From: Cohaesibacter gelatinilyticus | GTDB taxonomy: Bacteria > Pseudomonadota > Alphaproteobacteria > Rhizobiales > Cohaesibacteraceae | DNA length: 64,000 nt | Direction of reading: 5' to 3' | Assembly (NCBI RefSeq): GCF_900215605.1 | Contig: NZ_OBEL01000003.1 | Coordinates: forward strand, 1 to 64,000 | In this document: positions 44,311-59,300 of the stretch, piece after piece | Position numbering within the stretch: the stretch's first letter is position 1 | Layout of the letters: each line of letters opens with the position of its first letter | Program-made: the position numbers and the translations under genes | Notes under the pieces: model-generated | Database searches by the model: none | What the model was told of the DNA's origin: nothing | Seen by the model: only the letters and a program-made list of their open reading frames with translations

Positions 44311-47300
44311 CTACCGCTTTTGAGGTGCGCTTTCAAGTCGCAGATAGTTGAATTTCTGCAAAAAAAATAAGATTTTAGGAGGACATAACCTTAACGTCAG
44401 CGTCAGGAAAAATGACCACCTGTAGACAGATATTCGTCTGACTGCATCTCAATTAAACGCGAGGTGGTGCGTGCAAATTCAAAGGCTTCCGTGCCCTTTT
44501 CCGCTACGTAAAGCTCAAAGGCGGAAGCCTGTGCAGAAGCAATAAGGCGCACATGATTGTCATAAAGGGTATCAATAAACGTGATAAAACGTTTCGCTTC
44601 GTTACGATTCGTGAAGCCAAGTTGTGGAATGCCCTCCATAACAATCGTGTGATAGAGATCACATAATTTCAGGTAATCCGACGCACCAAGGGGGGTTGCG
44701 CATAGATCATTGAAGTGAAAACGGGCATGCCCATGATAGGCTTGCGGCACATGAATGGTGCGTCCTTGGTTGGAAACCGCATCACTTGGCGCACGCGGCC
44801 CTTCGATCAACGCCTCCCACATGGATTGAATGCGTTCATCCGTCTCCTCATTCAGTGGATGCAGATAAATGGGCTGACCACCCAGTTTCTCCATGCGAAA
44901 ATCGGTTCGTGACTCCAGCTGCAGAATTTCACATTGCTCTGAAAGCAATTCGATGAAAGGAAGAAAGAGCTGGCGGTTCAAACCATCCATATAGAGATTG
45001 CGCGGCTGCACATTGGATGTCGCGACCACTACCACACCCTTGGCAAACAATCGTGTGAAAAGCCGCCCAAGCAACATGGCGTCAGCAATATCGGTAACAG
45101 AGAATTCATCGAAACACAGAAGACGCACTTCATCCGCCAAGGCTTCGGCCACCGGCTTGATCGGATCATCACCCTTGATCTTGCCAGCAGCAATATCCGC
45201 CCTTGCCTGCTTGATGCGCGCATGCATATCACGCATGAATTCATGAAAATGAAAACGGCCTTTGCGCCTGACCGGAGCAACCTCGAAAAACAGATCCATG
45301 ACCATGGTCTTGCCACGACCTACATCACCCCAGACGTAAAGTCCTTTGACAGTCTCAGGCGATTGCCTTTTGGCAAACAGCCAGCCAAGCGTGGAATGCT
45401 TGTTGGCAAGACGACTGGTGGTAATGCGTTCTAGCAGATCATCGAAATGTACAGCCAGCGACCGCTGAGCTTCATCCAAATCAATTTCACCATGCTCGAC
45501 CTTGAGATCATAAAGGCCCGATACGGTTCTGGACATACCAACTCCGGGATCGGTAAAAACCGACAATCAAGTCGACTTGCACCGTCTTATTCATTCTTCC
45601 AGTCAAACAATTGCCCAGCGAATCCCTTCCTATCGGAAGAAGGAAACCGCACGACCATCTGTTTGAATCTGCCCGTCAAATCTCCCCGCACTGGAGGAGT
45701 AAAGTTGCGCCATCGTGCTACCATCCTCGGCCAGCAAAAGAACCTGATTGCCATTCAGGTTCCAGGCATTCACACGCTGCAGTTCGGACGACTGACAACC
45801 ACGGGTCGAGGCACGATACCCACCCGACCAACTGGTCAGATTGACATTCAACTTGCACTGTTCGGCACCAGAAGCCAAAGTCCACGCTCCGAGCAGATCT
45901 GTACGAGACAGGGATCTGGCATTTGATGGAGCATTCAGGGTGGCAACTTGCTGATTGGGCGTGAATTGATCTTGCAGGCCAGCCTCGGCTCCAAGAGCGT
46001 TGTTGATCGGTTGACCGCCATTCTGCTGCACATTGCCGGCAACATTACTGGCTGGATTAAGAGGAGTTAGGCTCTGGCTTTGCACTGGAGCAGTCGGCGC
46101 AGGCGTCAAAGAGCCTGCTCGCCCACCAAATCGATCCAATCCGGCGGAAGAGCATCCTGCAAGCGCCAAACCAGCACCAGCAATGATGAAAAAGCGAATC
46201 ATAAAGCTCTCCTTGTCGCACGTTTCAAGACTTGACCTATAGTCATCAAAGATCAAGACCACAATAAGCCTAGCTTGATTTACTTAACCAAAATGCCACG
46301 AAACGGGAAGAAAACACAATTCGTCTTTATAAGGCTATAACAAGCTATATGCCTCAATGAAATCAGATCAAAAGGATCAGCTCCCAGCAGGGCGTTTCAG
46401 AGTGAAAGTTTGGCCCTTCTCATCAACCCCGACCCAGAGGTCGCCTGAACGAGAAGTAAGGCGCATGATTTCATCACCCATGTGATTTTTCAAAATCACC
46501 TTGTCACCATAAGGACGCCAGCTTTCCAACATGAACAACATGGTCGGACAGGACGCAGCCCCATCAGCCTTATATCCACCTTCGACCGGATCAGAACCAA
46601 ATTGCACCTGACAAATCTGGCTTCGTGCGCTCTCGGAATGATCAAACAAACGATTGGCCATTGCAGTCAACTTGCTGAGACGATCTGATGTTTTGGCACT
46701 TCGAGATTGCACAACCCAGCTTCCAAGCATTTTGGAATTCGCGGACACAACTCGATTGGAAATCTGATTGGCCTGCTCTGATGATTGATAGGCTGCCGCC
46801 TCTTCTTCAACCAACTCACTTGCTGCCTGCGCCACAACAAGGGACCCATCATCGGACTGAGAGAATTTGCCAGCTTCGCTGTTATCGAGAGGCGGCAAGC
46901 TGGACTGATCAACCGATGAAACAGGAACAGCTATACTGCGATTGGCATCCGATGTCCCCAGAGAACCACTTGATGCACAGCCTGCCAACAACAAGCTGGT
47001 CAACACACCCGTCATGCACCAAGAAGGACTTTGATTCACAGTTACGCACCCATACTGCTCAGATTGACAAGACCTTAGGACCTTGATGCATCAAGGTCCA
47101 GCCCTAAAGCACTATAGAAGCCACTCAAACATACATCGTGGATAATAAGATAGGAATTCAGGCAGCCTCGTTGCGAGGCAACTGACCAGAAGCCAGGGCA
47201 CGATCAACCACCAGACGCATGTCTGCAAAGCACTCGCGCACGGCTTGCTTGCGGCTGACGGTTTCCATACGCTCCACAACAGGCTTGATCTGCAAATGTG

Positions 47301-50300
47301 TCATCTCAGGCTGATGTGGAAAGATTGGCAAAACAAACTGATCAATGGTTGGTGTAAAACCGACGATCATATCGATCCGCGGAGAATAGGGCTGCAAGAA
47401 GATATCGATCGGTTTGGGACAATAATCATCAGGAGTGATGTCATTTTCCTTCAGGATCTCGAGAATATGGCGATCCAGTTCAGCATCCGGATTTGCTCCG
47501 GCACTAAAGGCGCGCAAATGCCCACGGCAATGCTGATTGAAATAAGCCTCCGCCATGATAGAACGGCCATTATTGGTCGCATCAACAAACAGAATATTCG
47601 TTTGTAGCATCACAGTCTCCTTGGGACTACATCGCTAAAAGCTGATCCGGATATTGAACCTGACCCACACCAAACTCATACACTTGCCTTTGAACAAGAC
47701 AATCTTGCGGTATGAAAATCAGCATGAGAACAGCCCCTATCTTCAAATGTCACGGGCGATGTATCCCATCTTTTAGACATTTGCATGACAATTCTACCAA
47801 TCACAACAGCGATGAATGGCCCATTCCATATACAAAAGCCAACATCAATACCAGCACTTTTTCAAACAAAAGTTAGGCATTCGTATTGTTCCGGACCTTC
47901 CTTATCTTGGTCACCTTTAGATAATTACAAGACCAATGTCACCTTAACTTTCGCTCATTCAGCAAAAAGCAAGATTTTCAATTCAAGACCTGATACCCAA
48001 AAACAAAAACACCGCCCGGTCCTCTGACCGGGCAGTGTCTGATATCTATAGACATAAAGCTGAACGTTATCTGAAAGTCAGATCTCGCGATCAACCAACA
48101 TGCGCTTGATCTCGGCAATGGCCTTCGCAGGGTTCAGACCCTTCGGACAAGCCTTGGAACAATTCATGATCGTGTGACAACGATACAGACGGAACGGATC
48201 TTCCAGATTGTCCAGACGCTCGCCAGTAAATTCGTCACGACTATCAATCAGCCAACGATAGGCCTGCAACAAGATCGATGGGCCAAGATAGCGATCTCCA
48301 TTCCACCAGTAGGATGGGCAGGAAGTCGAGCAGCAGGCACACAGAATACACTCATAAAGACCATCCAGCTTGGCACGATCTTCACGAGATTGCAGCCATT
48401 CAGTCTCCGGCTCCGGCGTTACCGTTTTCAGGTAAGGCTCAATGGAGCGATGCTGTGCATAGAAATTGTTCAAATCCGGAACCAGATCTTTCACAACAGA
48501 CATATGTGGCAAAGGATAAACCTTCACGACGTCTGATATGCACTCATCTATACCCTTGGTACAAGCCAGAGTATTGGTGCCGTCGATATTCATGGCGCAA
48601 GAACCACAAATGCCCTCACGGCAGGAACGACGCAAGGTCAGGGTCGGGTCAACACTGTTCTTGATATAGAGCAGCCCATCCAGCACCATTGGACCACAGG
48701 CATCGCGATCGACATAGAATGTATCGATCTGCGGATTTTTGCCATCATCCGGGTTCCAACGATAAATGCGGAATTCTGTGACATTGGTCGCACCCTCGGG
48801 CTTCGGCCAAGTCTTGCCTTCCTGCATTCTAGAATTCTTCGGCAGCGCAAGTTCTACCATAATCTCGCTCCGCTAGTTCGGTCCTCATCTTGCTCCCATG
48901 CCGATGGAACCAAGATCAAATATCGAAAGAGCCGGACACATTGTTGCGTCCGGCATGAAATCTTAGTAGACACGTGCCTTCGGCGCGATCTTCTTCATAT
49001 CAATCCCGCCTTCTTCTTCCGTGGTGAGCGGATCGAGAACAACAGGACGATAATCAAGCTTCACATCACCTTCGTCGGAAACCCATGCCAGAGTATGCTT
49101 GCGCCACTCATCATCATTACGACCAGCCAAAGGACCATCTTTGAAGTCCTCACGGGCATGCGCACCGCGGCTTTCCTTGCGGGCCTCGGCGCCATTCACA
49201 GTCAGAATGGCGTTTGGCATCAGGTTCTGCAGCTCGAGCGTTTCCATCAGATCGGAGTTCCAGATCAGCGACCGATCAGTCACTTTCAGATCTTTCATCT
49301 CACCCCAGATATCTTTCATCTCGGTGCAGCCCTGCTCCAAAGTGTCCTGGGTCCGGAACACGGCAGCATTGTTCTGCATGCTCTTTTGCATCTTCAGGCG
49401 AAGATCAGCAGTAGGCGTACCACCATCAGCAAAACGGGTATTATCGAAACGATCCATGATCTTCTCGAAAGACGCTTCATTGGCAGTTGGGATGGCTGCT
49501 TCGCGATCCACCACCTGACCGGCACGGATAGCGGCCGCACGGCCAAACACCACAAGGTCGATCAGAGAGTTGGAACCGAGACGGTTCGCTCCGTGAACAG
49601 AAGCACAACCGGCTTCACCCACGGCCATCAGACCTGGCTGGATACGGGTTGGATTGTCGCCATCCGCATTCAGAGCTTCACCCCAATAGTTGGTCGGAAT
49701 ACCACCCATATTGTAGTGAACAGTCGGAAGCACAGGAATTGGCGCCTTGGTCACATCAACACCGGCAAAGATCTTGGCGGATTCGGAAATACCAGGCAAA
49801 CGCTCTGCCAGCAGTTCCGGATCCAGGTGATCCAAATGCAGGAAGATGTGATCGCCATCAGGGCCAACACCGCGACCTTCGCGAATTTCCATGGTCATGC
49901 AGCGGGATACAACGTCACGAGACGCCAGATCCTTCGCGCTTGGCGCATACCGCTCCATGAAGCGCTCGCCTTCGGAGTTGACCAGATAGCCACCCTCACC
50001 ACGAGCACCCTCGGTGATCAGACAGCCGGAGCCGTAAATCCCGGTTGGGTGGAACTGAACGAATTCCAGATCCTGCATTGGTAGGCCAGCACGGGCCACC
50101 ATTCCACCACCGTCACCCGTACAGGTGTGGGCGGAGGTTGCAGAGAAGTAGGCACGGCCATAACCGCCTGTTGCCATGACAGTCATTTTCGCATTGAAGC
50201 GATGAATGGTGCCGTCATCCAGGTTCCAGGCTACAACGCCCTGGGTCTGACCATCTTCGGACTGCAGCAGATCAAGCGCGAAATATTCAATATAGAATTC

Positions 50301-53300
50301 CGCATTGTTGCGCAGGCTCTGGCCATACAAGGTGTGCAGGATAGCGTGACCGGTACGGTCGGCCGCAGCACAAGTGCGCTGTACCGGAGGACCTTCACCG
50401 TAATTCTGCATGTGACCGCCGAACGGACGCTGATAGATCTTGCCTTCCTCGGTACGCGAGAATGGCACACCATAATGCTCCAGCTCGTAAACCGCTGCCG
50501 GCGCTTCACGGGTCAGATATTCCATGGCGTCAGTATCGCCAAGCCAGTCAGAACCCTTAACAGTGTCATACATATGCCACTGCCAGCTGTCTGGCGTCAT
50601 GTTCTTGAGCGATGCTGCGATACCACCCTGCGCCGCAACAGTATGCGAGCGGGTCGGGAACACCTTTGAGATACAGGCAGTCTTCAGACCTTGCTCTGCC
50701 ATACCAAGTGTTGCACGCAAGCCAGCACCACCGGCACCGACAACAACCACGTCAAAATGATGATCGACAACCTGATAGGCGCGACCATTGATGCTGAAAG
50801 CGCCCGGCTTATATTCACCTGCCATCTGCTTAACCCCCAAAGGACAGTGTGAGCACTGCGTAAATACAGCTCAGACCGATCACGATTGAAAAGAATTTGT
50901 TGCCCATCACCAGAGGAATTTTCAAATTCTCGGTGTGCACATAATCTTCGATGATCACCTGCATGCCCAAATGCATGTGATAGATACCGGACACCACGAA
51001 CAGAATCATCGGAATGGCAACCAAAGGCGATGCCACGAGTGCTTTGGCTGCTTCATAATCAGCGCCAGCCGCCTTGATCAGAATGATGATGAAAGCAATC
51101 GCCAAAAAGACATTGGCAGTCGCAGTAACACGCTGCATCCAGAAATGGTGCGTCCCGCTGTGAGCGGAACCCAGACCACGGACGCTTTTCATATCCGTTT
51201 TCATAGTCATCTACTCTCTCCCGCTTTTACAAAACGCTATATGCGATGATCCAGACCAGTGCGGTCAACACCAGGCCACCGATCAATGTCAAACGAGCTA
51301 GCCACTCGCGCTCCTGCTCACCAAATCCAAGACCGAAGTCCCAGATGAAGTGACGAAAACCACCAAGCATATGGTGAAGCAGAGCCCAAGTATAGCCAAA
51401 CAGAACCAGACGACCGATCCAGGATCCGAAGATAGCCTGAGCGGTCTCGAATGCTTCCGGGCCACTTGCAAGAGCAATCAGCCAATAAGCCAGCAAAACT
51501 GTTCCGAAATAGAGCGCAGCTCCAGTAATACGATGCACAATGGACATAGTCATGGTGAGCATCGGACGATAAATCTGCAGATGCGGAGAAAGAGGGCGTT
51601 TGCCCTTCAGGTCGACGTCTGTCATTTCTTTAGGTCCTCGACAGGTGACGCTTGCGTAAAGGTAACCATAGGTCAGGTTCGCATTCCTGTTTCTCATAGC
51701 GACAAATTGGCGTAAGGTCAAAGCGAAAGCCGCGCAAAATGTCACAAAAACGACAAAATTCGCCTAAGGAACAAAGCAAAATCATTACGTTACGTCAGAG
51801 TAATGTACAATAGACCAGAGCATCCCAAGGCGACTCAAAATCAATATGCCCTACCCTAAGGGTTGAGGGTAAATGAAGTGTGATCCAAAAAACAAAGCCC
51901 GGCAACCATACATTGGTCACCAGGCTATCACTTATCTGTTCATTTTCTTTCAACCGGAGCTATCAACCGCGTGGCAGAAGCACCCAGACGTCGAGATCCA
52001 GAATGACGGAAGCATCATATCCTTCTTCACCCTTACCCGGCAGTTCACCACATGGCTGATCCTTGGTCGCAAACATACGAAGGCGAAGCGCACCCACATC
52101 CTCACGACCTGGCAGTTCGGCCTTGTCGATCACTTCGGACCAGGCAAAGACAGTATTACCTGCAAAGAGCGGAGCCACATGGCGACCACCATTGATGGCC
52201 GCAACATGGAAGGCATTTCCCAGACCGTTGAAGGACAAGGCGCGTGCAAGCGAGATCACATGTCCACCATAGATCAGACGACGACCAAACCGGCCCTGCC
52301 CTTCGGTGAATTGATTGAAATGCACCTTGGCAGTGTTTTGATACAGACGTGTAGCCATTTGATGTTCGGCTTCTTCCACGGTCATGCCATCAACATGGTC
52401 GATTGTCTCGCCCACTTCATAATCATCCCACATATGAACCGAACCGGATAAATCCCAATCAAACGCGTCCTTATTGAGTATCGGCACAGCATCACCAAGA
52501 CTGGCAGCTTCCAGAGCCGCAGGCAAGCTTGGTACATTATTGTGACCGGTTGGCGTGGACGGATCTTTCTTGCGTACCATCACCCAGCGCACATAATCCA
52601 GAACCGTGATGCCATCCTGGTTAACGCCAGTCGAGCGCACATAGACCACACCGGTCTTGCCGTTGGAATTCTCCTTCAACCCTATTACCTCTGAAGAAGC
52701 GGACAAGCTATCACCCGGATAAACAGGCGCCAGAAAACGACACCCGGCATAGCCAAGATTGGCTACAGCATTGAGGGAGATATCCGGCACCGTCTTGCCA
52801 AAGACAATATGAAAGACAAGAAAATCATCAATTGGAGAGCGCTCATATCCCAGCCCTTGTGCAAAAGCATCCGATGACTGCACCGCAAAGCGCGATCCAT
52901 AAAGCGCCGTATAAAGAGATGCATCTCCCACGCTCACAGTACGTGGGGTGGCATGACGGAGGATTTGCCCAACATTGAAATCCTCAAAATAATTGCCCGG
53001 ATTGGTCTTGCTCATTCTAATCTCTCCCTCGGCCTCTTTGCCCGATCAATTGGAAACAGGCTTTCTAGGTCTCTTTCCAATTATCATATTGCACTGCACA
53101 AGCAATGTCATCCAAACCAAAGAATGAGAAGACGTGAGCAAAGGGAATGGTGGGATAATTTCATCTAGTGCAATTCCGTCTTATCTTTGACAAAGAGACT
53201 ATGCTAAAATCAGTATACTTCAGTCCCTTTTCGTGAGTCTCCAATGCCCGCTCGCCAGATTTTGCTCTCTGCACTCTTTGTATCAAGCATCTCCATCGCC

Positions 53301-56300
53301 AATGCTGCCAATTTGGGGCCCAGGCCTTTTGCTCTGGTCGATCAAATGGAAGACAGTCCGCTGAAGGAAAAACTGCTCTCCTGCGCCAAAGAGTTTCGAA
53401 CTGGCAAAGCACCGATAAAAAGCCTTTTCTCCATTGGCCATCGCGGGGCACCCTTGCAATTCCCTGAGCATAGCTTGGAAGGCTACAAGGCCGCCGCTCG
53501 CATGGGTGCCGGCATTATCGAATGCGATGTGACCTTCACCAAGGATAAGGAATTGGTCTGCCGCCATAGCCAAAATGATCTGGCAACAACGACCAATATT
53601 CTGGAAACGGATCTGGCGGCCACCTGCGCCAAGCCATTCTCACCTGCTGGTAACGGTGAAAAAGCCTCCGCAGAATGCAGGACCTCGGATATCCTGCTTT
53701 CCGAATTCAAACATCTCACCGGAAAGATGGATGCGGCCAACAAAAATGCCAGAACAGTTGAAGAGTTCTTGAACGGCACTGCCAAATGGCGCACCGATCT
53801 TTATGCAAGTCAGGGCGGAACCCTTCTCAGCCACAAAGACACTCTCGCGCTGTTCAAGGAACTTGGCGTCAAGTTCACACCCGAGCTTAAAACCCCCGCT
53901 GTCTCCATGCCTTTTGATGACATGAGTCAGGAAGATTATGCGCAAAAGCTGGTCGATGAATATATCGATGCTGAAATTCCACCATCCGATGTCTGGCTGC
54001 AGAGCTTCAATCTTGCCGATATCCAATATTGGATCGAGAATGAACCGGACTTTGGCAAGCAGGCCGTCTTCCTTGATGGCCGCGCCCGTGATGGATTGAA
54101 CCCAGACAATCCGGAAAGCTTCAAACCGTCCATGGCAGAGCTGAAGGAAATGGGCGTCAACTATATTGCGCCACCGATCTGGATGCTGCTCAAGACGCAA
54201 GGCGAGAGCATTGTGCCGTCCGCTTACGCAAAGGCAGCCAAGGAAGCGGACATCAATATCATTACCTGGTCATTGGAGCGCTCAGGCTCTTTGAACAATG
54301 GCGGCGGCTGGTATTATCAGACAGTGAAAAAGCTGATCAAAAAAGACAGCGACATGCTCAAAGTTCTGCATGTGCTTGCACAAGATGTCGGTGTGAAAGG
54401 CGTCTTTTCCGATTGGCCAGCAACAACCAGTTTCTATGCCAATTGCATGGGCCTGGAATAAGATCGGCTTAACGACCCACCTAGCCGTCCTAATCAAAAA
54501 AGGCGATCCGGAAAAGATTGCCTTTTGCATTTTTAACGCGCTTTCAGCATGCGTCCAATCGCCGTGCGTTTGGCAAGATGACGATGACCCAAACGACAAA
54601 TCTTGTCATTGGAGTTTTTGGTCAACCCCTTGGCTTTCATATAGGCCTGCACTTTCTTCAGCACTTGCTGTCCGTATTGACGCCCCTGCGATCCTAAATG
54701 CTGCCACTGAGGGTTTGAAAGCTTGTATTTCTTCTGAATTGCCCAGCCAGCGCTTCGAACCGCCATCCGATCTTCTTTCAGACTGTTACAGCCCTTGGCA
54801 AAGAACATCGCAAATCCGGTATTCTCAGCCCATTTATTGAAGGCTTTCTTGGGCTCTCCCGAAATCTCATAGAATTTCTTTTGACCTGCTGCGTCAGCAG
54901 TATGGCTGACGACAAGAACCATCGACCAGGCCATGATCAATGCTGCAATAATTTGTTTCATCACTTAAAATCGATCTTCTCAAAACAAAAAAAGTGCGCT
55001 CTAGAGCGCACCCAGCTTAACATCCCTGTCATAGACAAAATCATCACTCACTTCTTTGACGACTGCCTGTCCACAACGCATCTTGTTCGTGGATGGATCG
55101 AAGGCATAAGTGGGAGAGCCATATAGCTCCCATCCCTTGGTCAGGGCCTCTGTTACCTTGTGGCAAAAAACAGCATCATCTTCTTCAGTGAGTAAACGAT
55201 AAACCTGCATGACTATTGCTCATCCTGTTTGGTAATTGCATCGGCAATCTCGACCACGCGACGGGCCATTTCAGCGTGCAATCGTTCTACCATTTTGCCG
55301 TTGATTGTCATCACATTTTTGGACTGATTTTCTGGTGCATCAAAGGCATCAATGATCTCCCGGCTACGAGCAATTTCTTCCTCGCTTGGAGAAAAGATCC
55401 GGTTGCAATCAGCAATCTGTTTCGGGTGAATGATGGTCTTGCCATCCATACCCATTTCCGCGCCCTGCTCACATTCTGCAATGAAACCTTCCGCATCGGT
55501 GAACTGGTTATAAACCCCGTCAATGATGTCGATTTCATAGGCACGTGCAGCGGCCAGACATTGCATCAACCACGGCATCATAGGCGCACGTCCCGGGATC
55601 AGAGCAGCGCGAGTTTCCTTCGACAAGTCATTGGTTCCCATGATGAAACAGGAAAGGCGAGACCCATGATACTCCAATTTGGAAGAGGAAATTTCCAGTG
55701 CACGCACCATGGCTCCTGGAGTTTCCATCATGGCCCAGATTTTCAGATCCTGGCTAGCATGCGCATCATTAAGCTTGCGGCCAATAGCATAGACATCCTC
55801 GGCACAATCCACCTTTGGCACCAGTACCGCATCCGGCCGGGCTTCAATTACACCAGCCAAATCTTTTTCACCCCACGGGGTGTCCAGACCGTTCATGCGG
55901 ATGACCACTTCACGATGTCCAAAGCCACCCTCTTTCACCGCTTCGACCACCTGTTCACGAGCCATGTCTTTTTGGTCTGGCGCGACAGAGTCTTCCAGAT
56001 CAAGCAGCAACACATCGACCGGCAGGGTCTTTGCTTTTTCCAGTGCACGAGCATTTGACCCGGGCATATAAAGAGCGGTACGACGAGGACGGAAACTCAT
56101 TGGTCTTTCTCCCTGAAAACGAGAAGGTCTTGTTGCACTGCAAGATAAACAGCTTGGATCAACTTAGCTACCCCCTTCGTTAGACCAATTGAAGTTATCG
56201 CAATAACCAATCCGCATGGCAAAAACCATGCATCACCTTTGTTTTGATGCGGATCCTTTTCCCGAAAGTCGGACAACTTTCAGAGGATGCGTTTCTTAAG

Positions 56301-59300
56301 GACGGAACAAGATTATGAAAAAAGCAGATCTGGTGATCATAGGCGGAGCCATCGTCGGTGCATCTGTTGCTTATTTCCTCAAGAAAGACCTGGGTTTTAC
56401 CGGCTCGGTCGTGGTGGTGGAGCGCGATCCCACCTATGCCAAAAGCTCGACAACCCTGTCGGCGGCATCCATTCGCCAGCAATTCTCCACCCCGCAGAAT
56501 ATCGCTCTGTCCCAGTTCGGTCTGAAATTCATTCATGAGCTCAAGGACCGCTTTGGCCCGGACGCTGATATCGGTTTTCATGAAGGTGGTTATCTGCTGC
56601 TGGCCTCCGAGGCCGGCCTTCCTGTCCTGAAGCAAAATCACGAAGTACAAATGGCAGCAGGCGCCGACATCGATCTGATGAGCCCGGAACAACTCAAAGC
56701 CACCTTCCCATGGATGAATGTCGACGATCTGGCGGGCGGCTCCTATGGCCGATCCGGCGAAGGCTGGTTCGATGCTCATATGCTTCTGGATCTGGTGCGC
56801 AAAGGCGCCATTGCGGCTGGTGCAGAATTCATCAAGGATGAAGTTGTCGGTTTCACGCGCGAAGGCAATAAGGTCACCGGCGTGAAACTGGCGTCTGGCA
56901 GCACCATTGCCTGTAGCGCCGCAGTGAATTGCGCCGGACCTAATGCAGGCACCGTGGCTAGCTATCTTGATATTCCGCTGCCAATCGAACCACGCAAACG
57001 CACTGTTTTCGTGATTGACTGCAAGACCCCTCATCCAAACATGCCATTGATGGTCGACACATCCGGCGTTTATATTCGCCCGGAAGGTGACTTCTATATT
57101 TCCGGAGTATCGCCGGGAGCAGAACGCGATATCGCGGTGAATTGCGAAGATGTCGATCCGCATTACGATCTGTTCGAAGAGGTCATCTGGCCATCTCTCT
57201 ATGAGCGCATGCCCGGCTTTGATGCCATCAAGATGGCCAATGCATGGGCGGGCCATTACGAATATTGCACGCTGGATCAGAACCCTGTCATCGGTGCCCA
57301 TCCGGAAATCGAGAATTTCTATATTGCAGCAGGCTTCTCTGGCCACGGCCTGCAACATGCCCCTGGAACCGGCCTCGCCATTGGCGAATTGTTCCTGCAT
57401 GGCGCCTATAAGACGCTGGATCCGTCCATCTTCGGTTATGAGCGCATCATCTCTGGCACGCCTGTGCGCGAGTTGAATGTGATATAGCGCATTCCTGAAA
57501 AGTTGTTCGACTTTTCAGATAAGAATTCGCGCAGAAGAACCTAGAGCAATTTCAACTGTCTAACAGACATTGAAAGCCTCTAGCATTTTGGCTCTTTCTG
57601 CGGTTAGACTGACGACAAGTCTTTGCCAAATAAGCAAACCTCCTTCCCAAACATTAGGGAAGGAGAGCATTGAGAGAGCCTGAATGAGCCAGCCTACCAA
57701 TCCAGCCCAAGGCAAACAGGGCCCAAAGCCAATCATCATCGTGATTTCCAGCCATGTGATGGCCGGATCAGTGGGCAATCGCGCCGCCGCTTTTGCCCTG
57801 GAGCGGATGGGCTATCAGGTATGGGAAGTCCCTACCATCATGCTGCCTTGGCATCCCGGTCATGGCCCTTCCACCCGGCAGATTCCGGATGAAGACAATT
57901 TTGCTCAGTGTTTGCAGGATTTGGCCAACCATCCCGACTTTGCCAATGTTGCCGCCATTCTGTCCGGCTATTTGGGACAAGCATCTCAGGCAAACGCCAT
58001 CGCAAAGCTGGTTGATGAGCTGAAATCCGCCAATCCGGAAGCCCTCTATCTGTGCGATCCGGTCATGGGTGAAGCAAACGGTCTCTATATACCGGTTGAG
58101 ACCGCAACTGCCATCAGGGAGCAATTGCTGCCCCGCGCCGATATCGCCACACCCAATCGCTTTGAATTTGCATGGCTCACCAATTCCGAGCCAACCTGCA
58201 ATGAAGACATGATGGAGACGGCATCAAACTGGCCCGTCGCCAAGTCTGTCATCACCAGCGCGTTTCCGATGCTGAAAAACGCCATCGGCAATTTACTGCT
58301 CACCCCATCTCCAAATGATCGAGCAGAGCTGGATGCCCTGCTCTGTGAGCATCAATCCCTGCCCAACACACCTCACGGGACCGGCGATCTCTTTTCCGCG
58401 CTGTTTTTAGGACATTTACTCAACATCAAAAACGAGGAGCAAAGCCTGAAACTGGCCTCAAGCGGCGTCTTCGAAGTCGTAGCCCGCACTGTCAATATCG
58501 GCGAAAAGGATCTGGCTCTCTCCACATTTCAGGACCGCTTCATGGCTCCGATGGCGATGGTCAATCTGCGCAAGATTGGTGGCAAACCCAAGCTGGCCAC
58601 TTTCCGCAAAGGTCCCAAACGTCCTCGCCCAACTTCTTCAGAGTAATTGATATTCCATGACCAATCTTCCGTCACAAGACGACATCAAGCATGCCCATGG
58701 CCTGATCAAATCCCATATCCGCAAAACCCCTATCTTCTCCATTGATGGTGCTGCCTTCGGATTGGATCAACCTGTCGATCTGAAGCTGGAAATGCTCCAG
58801 CATTCCGGCTCCTTCAAAGCCCGTGGCGCTTTTTACAATCTGCTGAGCCGTGATGTTCCTGCTTCCGGAGTTGCTGCGGCTTCTGGCGGCAATCATGGTG
58901 CGGCGGTGGCTCACGCTGCTCATAAACTGGGACACACCGCCAAGATCTTTGTGCCGGAAATCTCCTCCCCTGCCAAAATCAAGAAGATCCAGCATGCTGG
59001 CGCTGAAGTTGTCGTCCAAGGTGAGCGCTATGCCGACGCTTTGGCGCTTTGTGAGTCTCATCAATCGAATAGCGGTGCCATTGGCCTGCATGCCTATGAT
59101 GGATTTCACACCATTTGCGGTCAGGGAACTCTGGGCAAGGAGCTGGAAGAACAATGGGGGGATGATCTCCCGGACAGTCTGATCGTGGCCGTCGGTGGCG
59201 GCGGCCTGATTTCAGGGTTGGCCAGCTGGTTTGGCCAGCGCATCAAAATCATCGCCGTAGAACCCGAGCAATCCTGTGCTCTTCACCAGGCAATCGATAA